NCBI GenBank assembly: GCA_021823875.1
Contig: JAKAMD010000052.1
Location: 1-13,235 of the forward strand
Origin: Pseudomonadota bacterium
GTDB lineage: Bacteria; Pseudomonadota; Alphaproteobacteria; Rhizobiales; Xanthobacteraceae
DNA length: 13,235 nt
Reading direction: 5' to 3'
The position numbers and the translations under genes were made by a program. Below, one piece after another: positions 6,940-13,235 of this stretch. Within the stretch, counting starts at the first letter, position 1. Every line of letters begins with the position of its first letter. Under the pieces are notes generated by a model that saw only the letters and a program-made list of their open reading frames with translations, had not been told where the DNA came from and did no database searches.

Positions 6940-6951
6940 CTCCCGCAAAGT

Positions 6952-7009
6952 CCTCATGGTGAGGAGCCCGCCGAAGCGTTAGCGAAGGCGAACGTCACGA
7001 ACCATGGGG
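6952..7009. repeat. Palindromic intergenic repeat unit B (REP-like)
   Basis: A second unit in the same gap has outer arms CCTCATGGT (6952-6960) and ACCATGGGG (7001-7009). They pair along all 9 positions if one G·T(U) wobble is allowed. A small CGCC/GGCG stem (6969-6972, 6987-6990) lies inside. The CCTCATGGTGAGGAGC start resembles a repeat motif I recall from Bradyrhizobium relatives. The two units share CCTCAT and GAGGAGC-like/GCTCCTC pieces, so they may be variants of one family placed in tandem 12 bp apart. Confidence 0.68.
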
Positions 7010-7025
7010 GCGAGTCCCATGAGCG

Positions 7026-7934
7026 TCAATCCTTCGGAAACTCCAGCCCCATAGCTCGGTAGCGCTCGGGGTCCTCGCCCCAGCCCTCGCGCACCTTGAC
7101 GAACAGGAACAGGTGCACCTTGCCTTCGACGATCTGCTCGATCTCACGGCGCGACGCCTCGCCGATCGCTTTGATAGTCGTCCCGCCCTTGCCGAGCACG
7201 ATTTTGCGCTGGCTCTCGCGCTCCACATAAATCGTCTGCTCGATGCGGACGTCGCCCTTGCGCAATTCCTTCCACAGCTCGGTTTCCACGGTCGCCTGAT
7301 AGGGCAATTCCTGGTGCAGCCGCTCGAACAGTTTTTCGCGCGTGATTTCGGCCGCGAGCTGGCGCAGCGGCGCATCTGACATCTGGTCAGCCGGATAATG
7401 CCAAGGTCCTGGCGGCACGCGCTCGGCGAGCCATGTCTTCAGATCACTGACGCCGTTGCCGGTGAGCGCCGAAATCATGAAGGTCGCCTCAAACTTGGCC
7501 TTGTCATTAGCAGCCTGGGCCAGCGCCAACAGCGCCTCCTTGGCCACGAGATCGATCTTGTTGAGGATGAGCAGCTTGGGCGCGCGCACCTCGTCGAGCT
7601 TCGCGAGGATCGCCCCCGCTTCCTCGTCCAGACCTTTGCGCGCGTCGATCAACAGACCGACAATGTCGGCATCGTGCGCGCCGCTCCAGGCGGTGGTGAC
7701 CATGGCGCGATCGAGACGCCGCTTGGGCGCGAAGATGCCGGGCGTATCGACGAAGATAAGTTGTGATTGCCCGGCGGCCGCGATGCCGCGGATCAGCGCG
7801 CGCGTGGTCTGCACCTTGCGCGACACAATGGTGACCTTGGACCCGACGAGCGCGTTGATCAGCGTCGATTTGCCGGCATTGGGCGCGCCGATCAATGCGA
7901 CGAAACCGCAACGCGTGGCCTGCGCGTCAGCCAT
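7026..7934 (-). CDS. era: GTPase Era
   Basis: Era (302 aa) is an essential GTPase that binds the 3' end of 16S rRNA and helps 30S subunit maturation. It shows G1 GAPNAGKST, a T-rich switch I (TTRALIRG), G3 DTPG, G4 NKID and G5 SAL, followed by a C-terminal KH domain whose GKGG loop is in KIVLGKGGTTIKAIG. The start at MADAQATRCGF (7934) is chosen because it places the G1 loop near the N-terminus as in the family. The longer in-frame extension to 8015 lies inside rnc and looks like shadow sequence. Its first 8 nt overlap the end of rnc and no good ribosome-binding site is present, so translation is probably coupled to rnc. Pairing with RNase III joins two rRNA-maturation factors. Downstream is the repeat-filled gap, then recO. 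Confidence 0.97.
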   Translation of the reverse strand: MADAQATRCGFVALIGAPNAGKSTLINALVGSKVTIVSRKVQTTRALIRGIAAAGQSQLIFVDTPGIFAPKRRLDRAMVTTAWSGAHDADIVGLLIDARKGLDEEAGAILAKLDEVRAPKLLILNKIDLVAKEALLALAQAANDKAKFEATFMISALTGNGVSDLKTWLAERVPPGPWHYPADQMSDAPLRQLAAEITREKLFERLHQELPYQATVETELWKELRKGDVRIEQTIYVERESQRKIVLGKGGTTIKAIGEASRREIEQIVEGKVHLFLFVKVREGWGEDPERYRAMGLEFPKD

Positions 7935-8640
7935 CCAGCTTGTCCACGTGTATACCCACCCGCTCCAACATGGCGGCGGCGGCGTTTTGTTCAGCGGCGC
8001 GCTTGGAGCTTCCAATGCCCTCGGCCGGCGGATGATCAGGCAGCGTCACCCCGACACGAAATTCGGGATCGTGATGCGGACCGGTACGCGCCAGTTCGCG
8101 GTAGGCCGGCGTCGGCAGGCCGCGCGCCTGCGCCCATTCTTGCAGCATAGTTTTGGGATCGCGCAGCGGCCTGAGCGGCTTGAGCATGCGTTCCTTCCAG
8201 AAACGCTCCACCAGTTCGTCCGCCGCAGTATAGCCGCCATCGAGAAAGGTGGCGCCGATCAGCGCCTCGCAGACATCCGCCAGGATGGTGGTGCGCAGGC
8301 GGCCCCCCGCATGCGATTCCGAAGCACCAAGCTTGAGCGCCGGGCCGATATCCATGGCGCGGGCCACTTCCGCGCAGGTTTCCTTGCGCACCAGATCGGC
8401 AAGCCGGCGCGACAGCTCGCCCTCATTGGCGCGCGGGAAGGCGCGGTAGAGCATGTCGGAGATGACCAGGCCGAGCACGTGATCGCCGAGGAACTCCAAC
8501 CGCTGATAGCTTGCGCTGCGATTGCCGCCGGCCAAGGCGGAAATGTGGGTCAGCGCGCGTTCAAGCAGAGCCTTATCGGCGAATTGATAGCCGATCCGTT
8601 CCTCGAGGGCGTCGCGTTCCTTGGCCTTGCTGCGGCTCAT
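7927..8640 (-). CDS. rnc: Ribonuclease III
   Basis: RNase III (237 aa) is the double-strand-specific endonuclease that processes the rRNA precursor and some structured mRNAs. The catalytic domain (about 1-155) carries the signature QRLEFLGD with Glu49 and Asp53, and the second metal site DVCEALIGATFLDGG with Asp122 and Glu125, matching E. coli Glu41, Asp45, Asp114 and Glu117. A double-stranded-RNA-binding domain follows (about 160-230, DPKTMLQEWAQARG to SSKRAAEQNAAAAMLE). The position of E. coli Glu38, usually Glu in NERLEFLGD, is Gln46 here; I believe this occurs in other alphaproteobacteria. Its ATG overlaps the lepB stop (ATGA) and its own stop overlaps era by 8 nt, so lepB-rnc-era form a translationally linked block. 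Confidence 0.97.
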   Translation of the reverse strand: MSRSKAKERDALEERIGYQFADKALLERALTHISALAGGNRSASYQRLEFLGDHVLGLVISDMLYRAFPRANEGELSRRLADLVRKETCAEVARAMDIGPALKLGASESHAGGRLRTTILADVCEALIGATFLDGGYTAADELVERFWKERMLKPLRPLRDPKTMLQEWAQARGLPTPAYRELARTGPHHDPEFRVGVTLPDHPPAEGIGSSKRAAEQNAAAAMLERVGIHVDKLDG

Positions 8641-9392
8641 CTGACGATCGTGAACAACCTGTTCCAGCGTACCGAGAAAGGCCAGCGCCAGAATTCCCAG
8701 GCCCGCTCGCCTTGATAGACGGAGAAGAAAATGATCTGGGCCTTGCCGACGATGTTCTCAAACGGCACGTAGCCCACCTGCGGGAAACGGCTGTCCGTCG
8801 AATTGTCGCGGTTGTCGCCCATCATGAAATAGTGGCCCGGCGGCACGTGGTAGACGTCGGTGTTATCGGCGAAGCCGTGGTCGACCAGATCGAGCGTGTA
8901 GAAGCTCTTGCCGTTGGGCAGCGTCTCCTTCCAGCGCTTAATCGGCTGCTCGCGGACTCCCTCCTCGACATCGATCCACGGTTTGGCCGGCTCGCGTTTG
9001 ACCGCCACGCCGTTGATGAAGACCTGGCCCTCCTTCACCTGGATGGTGTCTCCCGGAAGGCCGATGACGCGTTTGATGTAATCGATCGACGGATCACGCG
9101 GCAGGCGGAACACCACCACGTCGCCGCGCTGCGGCAGCCAGCCGCTCGGCAGTCGGCCGGAATAAAGCGGCGGCGACAGCGGGAACGAATATTTGCTGTA
9201 GCCGTAGCTGTATTTCGATACGAAGAGGTAATCGCCCACCAGGAGCGTCGCCTTCATCGAGCCGGAGGGAATATTGAAGGGTTGAAACAGGAAGGTCCGG
9301 ATTACCAGCGCGATGATCAGAGCGTGAATGATCACGCGGATGGTCTCGCCGACGCCGCCTTCTTTCCGTTTTGTCCCGGATGTCACACTCAT
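8637..9392 (-). CDS. lepB: Signal peptidase I
   Basis: Signal peptidase I (251 aa) is the inner-membrane Ser/Lys protease that removes Sec and Tat signal peptides. One N-terminal membrane segment (about 18-36, IRVIIHALIIALVIRTFLF) leads into the catalytic box IPSGSMKATLLVGD with Ser45. The general base is Lys107 in DYIKRVIGLPGD. The late box GDNRDNSTDSR (192-202) completes the family pattern, with the catalytic domain on the periplasmic side. The single membrane segment is usual for alphaproteobacterial enzymes, unlike the two of E. coli. The start (9392) has only a weak AAGG-type site. The 123 bp upstream to acpS contains a perfect inverted repeat that may be in the leader of its mRNA. Downstream it overlaps rnc by ATGA. 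Confidence 0.97.
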   Translation of the reverse strand: MSVTSGTKRKEGGVGETIRVIIHALIIALVIRTFLFQPFNIPSGSMKATLLVGDYLFVSKYSYGYSKYSFPLSPPLYSGRLPSGWLPQRGDVVVFRLPRDPSIDYIKRVIGLPGDTIQVKEGQVFINGVAVKREPAKPWIDVEEGVREQPIKRWKETLPNGKSFYTLDLVDHGFADNTDVYHVPPGHYFMMGDNRDNSTDSRFPQVGYVPFENIVGKAQIIFFSVYQGERAWEFWRWPFSVRWNRLFTIVR

Positions 9393-9425
9393 AGGCCTTT
9401 CTTCCCGCCCAACGGCGCAGGCGCC

Positions 9426-9475
9426 CCGGCGATCTTGTAGCGGCTCGTTTTCGGCGGCGCAATCAAGATCGCCGG
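9426..9475. promoter_or_regulatory. 12-bp perfect inverted repeat in the acpS-lepB gap
   Basis: CCGGCGATCTTG (9426-9437) and CAAGATCGCCGG (9464-9475) are exact reverse complements separated by 26 nt, in the 123-bp gap upstream of lepB. No T-run follows on either strand, so it does not look like an intrinsic terminator. The side toward acpS (9476-9520) is unusually AT-rich and could hold an internal lepB promoter, but I could not find a convincing -35/-10 pair. A leader hairpin, processing site or protein-binding dyad are all possible. Confidence 0.5.
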
Positions 9476-9515
9476 AATTTCCGCATAACTATTTGGTTGA
9501 ATTACGATTCTTCGA

Positions 9516-9923
9516 TTATTCACGATCGGCCGGCGCGGCCGAGATGATGACGATGGCCTGCGCCGTCGGCCCTTCGTCGGTAAGTGAGAGATCGATGCGG
9601 GCCTGGCAGCCGGCCGGCGTGATCGCCTTGAGCCGGGCGAGCGCCCCCCCGGTCAACTCCAGGGTCGGGCGTCCGGAGGCCAGGTTGACCACCCCCATGT
9701 CGCGCCAGAACACCCCGTGCCGGAAGCCGGTCCCGAGCGCCTTGGCGCAAGCTTCCTTGGCGGCGAAGCGCTTGGCGTAGGTCTCGGCCCGGTTGGCGCG
9801 CCGCTCCGCCTTGGCGCGCTCGGTGGCCGTGAAGATGCGGTCGAGAAAACGGTCGCCATGTCGCTCAAGCACCGCCTTGATGCGGCGCACGTCGCAGATG
9901 TCGGAGCCGAGACCGATAATCAT
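9516..9923 (-). CDS. acpS: Holo-[acyl-carrier-protein] synthase
   Basis: AcpS (135 aa) transfers 4'-phosphopantetheine from coenzyme A to the serine of acyl carrier protein, activating it for fatty-acid synthesis. The two magnesium-binding motifs are clear: GLGSDICDVRRI with Asp8, and RFAAKEACAKALGTG with Glu57, matching E. coli Asp9 and Glu58. The conserved HGVFWRDMGV and ending SLTDEGPTAQAIVII also fit. The ATG overlaps the pdxJ stop (ATGA), indicating coupled translation. The adjacency pdxJ-acpS is conserved through much of the proteobacteria. Downstream, a 123-bp gap separates it from lepB. Confidence 0.97.
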   Translation of the reverse strand: MIIGLGSDICDVRRIKAVLERHGDRFLDRIFTATERAKAERRANRAETYAKRFAAKEACAKALGTGFRHGVFWRDMGVVNLASGRPTLELTGGALARLKAITPAGCQARIDLSLTDEGPTAQAIVIISAAPADRE

Positions 9924-10678
9924 GCGCCGGCCTTGGCACGGCCGCGCTCCATCGCGGCCAGCATGAAGCGCACGGTCTCCGCCAAGCCCTCGAATACCGC
10001 CTCCCCGATCAGGTAATGACCGATATTGAGCTCGACGATTTCCGGCAGCACCGCGATGGTCTCGGCGCTGGCGTAATCGAGCCCATGGCCGGCATGCACT
10101 TCCAGCCCGTAGGACTTAGCGAGCGCCGCGCCGGCGCGTAGCAGCTGCCATTCGGCTTCGGCCTCGCGGGCACGGCCTTCGTTGAGCGCGTCGCACCAGG
10201 CACCGGTGTGAAGTTCGACCACCGGTGCGCCAAGCGCTACCGCCGCTTCGATCTGCGCCGGCTGCGCGCCGACAAATAACGAGACACGAATGCCGGCATG
10301 CTTGAGCGCATGCACCACCGGGGCGAGCTGGGCGCGCTGGCCGTCGGCATCGAGGCCGCCTTCCGTGGTGCGTTCGGTGCGCTTTTCCGGCACCAGGCAG
10401 ACGGCGTGCGGCTTGGTGCGAAGCGCGATCGCCAGCATCTCCTCGGTCGCCGCCATCTCCATATTGAGCGGCTTGTCGATCTCGGCCTTCAGCCGCGCGA
10501 TATCGTCGTCATTGATGTGGCGGCGATCCTCGCGCAGATGCGCGGTGATGCCGTCGCAACCGGCAGCGATGGCGAGCTTGGCGGCGCGCACCGGATCGGG
10601 ATGGCGGCCGCCACGCGCGTTGCGGATGGTGGCGACATGATCGACATTGACGCCGAGACGAAGAGACGGCGGTTTCAT
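9920..10678 (-). CDS. pdxJ: Pyridoxine 5'-phosphate synthase
   Basis: PdxJ (252 aa) condenses 1-deoxy-D-xylulose 5-phosphate with 3-amino-2-oxopropyl phosphate to give pyridoxine 5'-phosphate, the last ring-forming step of the DXP-dependent vitamin B6 route. The TIM-barrel motifs are LGVNVDHVATIRNARG near the N-terminus, ITAHLREDRRHI with His47, NMEMAATEEM with Glu74, CLVPEKR, TTEGGLD, and HAGHGLDY with His198. These match E. coli His45, Glu72 and His193. Its ATG directly follows the TAA of rsh with no base between, and its stop overlaps acpS. Only a weak GGA precedes the start, so it probably relies on ribosomes finishing rsh. Confidence 0.97.
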   Translation of the reverse strand: MKPPSLRLGVNVDHVATIRNARGGRHPDPVRAAKLAIAAGCDGITAHLREDRRHINDDDIARLKAEIDKPLNMEMAATEEMLAIALRTKPHAVCLVPEKRTERTTEGGLDADGQRAQLAPVVHALKHAGIRVSLFVGAQPAQIEAAVALGAPVVELHTGAWCDALNEGRAREAEAEWQLLRAGAALAKSYGLEVHAGHGLDYASAETIAVLPEIVELNIGHYLIGEAVFEGLAETVRFMLAAMERGRAKAGA

Positions 10679-13015
10679 TTATCCATTCACCCGTTCCGCT
10701 TTCGCCACCGCCGATTTTGCCCGCAACTGCGAGAGGATCGCGGTCAGATGCTTGAGGTCGTAGACCTCGAGATCGATCTGCATGTCGGTAAAATCAGGCG
10801 CGCGCCGCGTCATGCGGACATTGTCGATATTGCCGTCATTCTCGGCAATCACCTGGGTGATTTGGGCGAGCGAGCCGGGCTCATTCACTGACTGCACCGC
10901 GATGCGTACCGGAAAACGCCGCGGCGTCGTCTCATCGCTGTCCCAACGCAGGTCGAGCCAATGTTCGGGCTTGTTTTCGAACTCGGCCAGCGCCCGCGAT
11001 TGGATCGGATAAATGGTGATGCCCTCACCCGGCGTGAGAATACCGACAATGCGGTCGCCGGGCACCGCACCCTCCGGTGCAAAGCGTACCGGTAGTTCGC
11101 TGTTGATGCCGCGAATCGGGATCGCCGGCCCTTGCGTGTCCGGCACGCGGAACTTCACCGACGTCAGGCGCTTGAGCCCGAACCAGCCGCTGCCCTCCGG
11201 TTTCGGCCGCGCGGCCATGGCGGCGGCGCGCTCTTCCTTGTAGTCGGGATACATGGCGCGGGCGACGTCGGAAGCCTTCAACTCGCTGCGCCCGACCGCC
11301 GCCATCACATCGTCAATGGAGGCGCGCGCCAGCCGCGGCAGCGCGCCGGTGAGCTTCTCATCCGAATAGGTAATCTTGGCCCGTTGGAACAGGCGCTCGA
11401 CGATATTCCGCCCAAGCCCAGTATATTGCTCGCGCACCGCCGAACGCGTCGCACGCCGGATGGCCGCACGCGCCTTGCCGGTGACCACGATCGACTCCCA
11501 GGCGGCCGGCGGGGACTTCTGCGCCGGCGACGTGATGATCTCGACCTCGTCGCCGTTAACCAATTCTGACGTGAGCGGCGCCAGCTTGCCGTTGATCTTA
11601 CAGCCGACCGCGGCATTGCCGACATCGGTATGCACCGCATAGGCGAGATCGATCGGCGTCGCCCTGCGCGGCAGCGCGATCAGCTTGCCCTTGGGGGTGA
11701 AACAGAACACCTGGTCGTGGAACAGTTCCAGCTTGGTGTGCTCGAGGAATTCTTCCGGATTGGAGCCTTCGGCCAACAATTCGATGGTACGGCGCAGCCA
11801 GGCATAAGCGCTCGACTCGCGCGACAGCAATTCGGTCGGCGAGCCGACACCGTCCTTGTAGAGCGCATGCGCGGCGATGCCGTATTCGGCAATCTCATGC
11901 ATCTCGGTGGTGCGGATCTGCAATTCGACACGCTGCTGACCGGGCCCGATCACAGTGGTGTGGATCGAGCGGTAGTCGTTGGCTTTCGGCGTCGAGACGT
12001 AGTCCTTGAAGCGGCCTGGCACCATCGGCCAAGTGGTATGCACGATCCCGAGCGCCTGGTAGCAATCGGCGACCGATTTTACGATGACGCGAAAACCGAA
12101 AATGTCCGAAAGCTGCTCGAAACCGACCGACTTGCGCTCCATTTTGCGCCAGACCGAATAGGCGCGCTTGCGCCGACCGGTCACTTGCGCCGCTATGCCG
12201 CGATCGGCGAGCTTCTTGGTGAGTTGTTGTTCGATCTCCGCAATCGACGTCCGATAGCGCTCGGCGATCGCATTCAATCGCGCGCTCACGACCTCATAGG
12301 CTTCTGGATTGATCTCGCGGAACGACAGGTCCTCGAGCTCCTCGCGCATTTCATGCATGCCCATGCGGCCGGCGAGCGGGGCATAGATATCCAATGTCTC
12401 TTCCGCATTGCGCCGGCGCGCTTCCGGCGGCATGAAATGCAGCGTCCGCATGTTGTGCAGCCGGTCGGCGAGCTTGACCAAGAGCACACGCACGTCGTCA
12501 GCGATCGCCAGCAGGAGCTTGCGCAGGTTCTCGGCCTGCTTGGCTTCCTTGGTGACCAGATCGAGCTTTTTCAGTTTGGTGAGACCTTCGACCAGCGCGC
12601 CAATGTCCGGCCCAAACAGACTGTCGATTTCCGCGCGTGTGGCCTCGGTATCCTCAATCGTATCATGCAACAGCGCCGCGGCGATGGTGGCGTCGTCGAG
12701 CTTGAGGTCGGTGAGGATGGCCGCCACTTCCAGCGGGTGCGAGAAATAAGGATCGCCGGAGGCGCGCCGCTGCTCGCCATGCGCCTTCATGGCATACACA
12801 TAGGCCCGGTTGAGCAGTCCCTCGTTGGTGTCCGGATTGTAGCGGCGCACCCGCTCGACCAGCTCAAATTGTCGCATCATTTTGAACGGGCGGGCCGGCG
12901 GCGGCGCTTTTTCGAGAATCTGCGGCGCGGACGCCGGCACGGGAGCCCGCTCGAGCGGCGCCCGCGTGGGCGACTGTTTCTGCATCCGCGGCAAATTGTC
13001 CGAGCGTGCGCGCAT
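10679..13015 (-). CDS. rsh: Bifunctional (p)ppGpp synthetase/hydrolase of the RelA/SpoT (Rsh) type
   Basis: This is the single long Rsh typical of alphaproteobacteria, which makes and degrades (p)ppGpp in the stringent response. Numbering is from the first ATG (778 aa). The HD hydrolase domain, about 65-205, has His93 (FSHP), His117-Asp118 (LLHDTIEDT) and Asp184 (KLADRLHN). The synthetase domain, about 270-385, has RRKRAYSVWRKMERK, LSDIFGFR (Asp304), RFKD (335-338, the RXKD motif of bifunctional enzymes), YRSIHT and ELQIRT (Glu364). A TGS domain covers about 432-495 and an ACT domain about 700-770. The region normally holding a CC...H...C zinc finger (about 643-675) has no cysteines. The start is uncertain: a TGA lies just upstream of 13015. 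Starts at 12985 or at the MMRQFELVERV pair (12880/12877) would remove a Pro/Ala-rich 10-46 residue extension, and none has a good ribosome-binding site. It heads the tightly packed operon. Confidence 0.95.
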   Translation of the reverse strand: MRARSDNLPRMQKQSPTRAPLERAPVPASAPQILEKAPPPARPFKMMRQFELVERVRRYNPDTNEGLLNRAYVYAMKAHGEQRRASGDPYFSHPLEVAAILTDLKLDDATIAAALLHDTIEDTEATRAEIDSLFGPDIGALVEGLTKLKKLDLVTKEAKQAENLRKLLLAIADDVRVLLVKLADRLHNMRTLHFMPPEARRRNAEETLDIYAPLAGRMGMHEMREELEDLSFREINPEAYEVVSARLNAIAERYRTSIAEIEQQLTKKLADRGIAAQVTGRRKRAYSVWRKMERKSVGFEQLSDIFGFRVIVKSVADCYQALGIVHTTWPMVPGRFKDYVSTPKANDYRSIHTTVIGPGQQRVELQIRTTEMHEIAEYGIAAHALYKDGVGSPTELLSRESSAYAWLRRTIELLAEGSNPEEFLEHTKLELFHDQVFCFTPKGKLIALPRRATPIDLAYAVHTDVGNAAVGCKINGKLAPLTSELVNGDEVEIITSPAQKSPPAAWESIVVTGKARAAIRRATRSAVREQYTGLGRNIVERLFQRAKITYSDEKLTGALPRLARASIDDVMAAVGRSELKASDVARAMYPDYKEERAAAMAARPKPEGSGWFGLKRLTSVKFRVPDTQGPAIPIRGINSELPVRFAPEGAVPGDRIVGILTPGEGITIYPIQSRALAEFENKPEHWLDLRWDSDETTPRRFPVRIAVQSVNEPGSLAQITQVIAENDGNIDNVRMTRRAPDFTDMQIDLEVYDLKHLTAILSQLRAKSAVAKAERVNG

Positions 13016-13142
13016 AAAGACTCAGCCTGTCACGCCGCCCGAAACCGCCGGAAGGCGCCCCGGCGGCCCTTTCCGATCAATAGATATCACCTCGTTCGGC
13101 CTTGACCGCAAGAGATCGCCGATTCTGGTTGACGAAATGACC

Positions 13143-13169
13143 AACGGCCCGGCTATTGGCCGGGCCGTT
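13143..13169 (-). terminator. Strong hairpin between rpoZ and rsh, probable rpoZ terminator or attenuator
   Basis: AACGGCCCGGC (13143-13153) and GCCGGGCCGTT (13159-13169) form a perfect 11-bp GC-rich stem with a 5-nt loop, 34 nt past the rpoZ stop and 127 nt before the first rsh ATG. On the minus strand the bases after the stem (GGTCATTTCG) lack a real U-run, so it may end rpoZ transcripts only partly or protect their 3' end. The rest of the 188-bp gap has only weak promoter-like hexamers for rsh (TTGCGG 13111-13106, GATATC 13088-13083, 17 nt apart). Confidence 0.6.
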
Positions 13170-13203
13170 ATGTAAAATTAATATCAATCAGCCAAGAAAG
13201 CGG

Positions 13204-13235
13204 TTACTCCGCCTCCTCTTCCGGCGGCTCTTCCG
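13204..13235 (-). CDS. rpoZ: Probable RNA polymerase omega subunit, C-terminal end only
   Basis: Only the last ten codons are inside the window. Read leftward they encode ...E-E-P-P-E-E-E-A-E followed by TAA (13204-13206). The strongly acidic Glu/Pro tail is how alphaproteobacterial omega subunits commonly end, and rpoZ lies directly upstream of rsh/spoT in many proteobacteria. The call rests mainly on this synteny; nine residues cannot prove the family. Omega helps assemble and stabilise RNA polymerase and, in E. coli, forms part of a ppGpp-binding site, so the neighbourhood with rsh would be functionally coherent. Confidence 0.65.
   Translation of the reverse strand, partial: EEPPEEEAE

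Noticed and set aside
7935..8015. N-terminal extension of Era
   Set aside because: The added residues lie within rnc coding sequence and look unlike Era. The family start at 7934 fits the rnc/era overlap.
7456..8715. 419-codon open frame on the plus strand
   Set aside because: It lies antisense to era and rnc, both complete with all motifs. It has no ribosome-binding site or recognisable domain.
8511..9440. 309-codon plus-strand frame
   Set aside because: Antisense to lepB and rnc; His/Arg/Val-rich composition typical of shadow frames.
11630..13105. 491-codon open frame on the plus strand
   Set aside because: It is fully antisense to rsh, whose domains and catalytic residues are all present. 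The encoded sequence shows no recognisable motif, and long antisense frames are expected from the codon bias of GC-rich DNA.
13127..13157. TTGACG...GCTATT promoter-like pair on the plus strand
   Set aside because: There is no plus-strand gene downstream, and the -10 part lies within the hairpin; probably chance.

Overview
The window is GC-rich chromosomal DNA of an alphaproteobacterium. The gene order, the protein sequences (ParC, Rsh, PdxJ, RNase III, Era) and palindromic CCTCATCCT/AGGATGAGG intergenic repeats all suggest Hyphomicrobiales (Rhizobiales), near the Bradyrhizobium/Pseudolabrys side. That placement is inference from remembered family sequences, not a search.

Left end (1-3388), accessory metabolism: the 3' part of a dienelactone-hydrolase-family gene runs rightward and converges on a LysR-type regulator. 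The regulator is divergent from a two-gene operon made of a Tat-exported tripartite-tricarboxylate-transporter (Bug/TctC) solute receptor and, coupled through an ATGA overlap, an amidohydrolase of the 2-pyrone-4,6-dicarboxylate lactonase (LigI) type. The likely theme is uptake and hydrolysis of a carboxylate or lactone under LysR control; the substrate cannot be read from the sequence.

Middle (3407-6125): parC (topoisomerase IV subunit A) on the minus strand, with a possibly leaderless start, is divergent from a gene for a small secreted, basic protein with four symmetrically spaced cysteines.

Right (6148-13235), minus strand: a compact housekeeping operon read from right to left, rpoZ (3' end only), then a hairpin, then rsh (RelA/SpoT), pdxJ, acpS, lepB, rnc, era and recO. 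Rsh/pdxJ abut (TAA|ATG), pdxJ/acpS and lepB/rnc overlap by ATGA, and rnc/era overlap by 8 nt. The two breaks in tight packing are acpS-lepB (a 123-bp gap with a perfect 12-bp inverted repeat) and era-recO (a 143-bp gap filled by two palindromic repeat units). The operon combines (p)ppGpp metabolism, vitamin B6 synthesis, acyl-carrier-protein activation, protein export, RNA processing, 16S rRNA/30S maturation and recombinational repair.

I found no CRISPR array, tRNA, rRNA, insertion sequence, prophage or defence island. No clearly undescribed multi-gene system is visible. The more unusual items are the repeat pair before recO, the lepB leader inverted repeat, the four-cysteine secreted peptide, the cysteine-less C-terminal region of Rsh and the LysR/Bug/LigI-like module.
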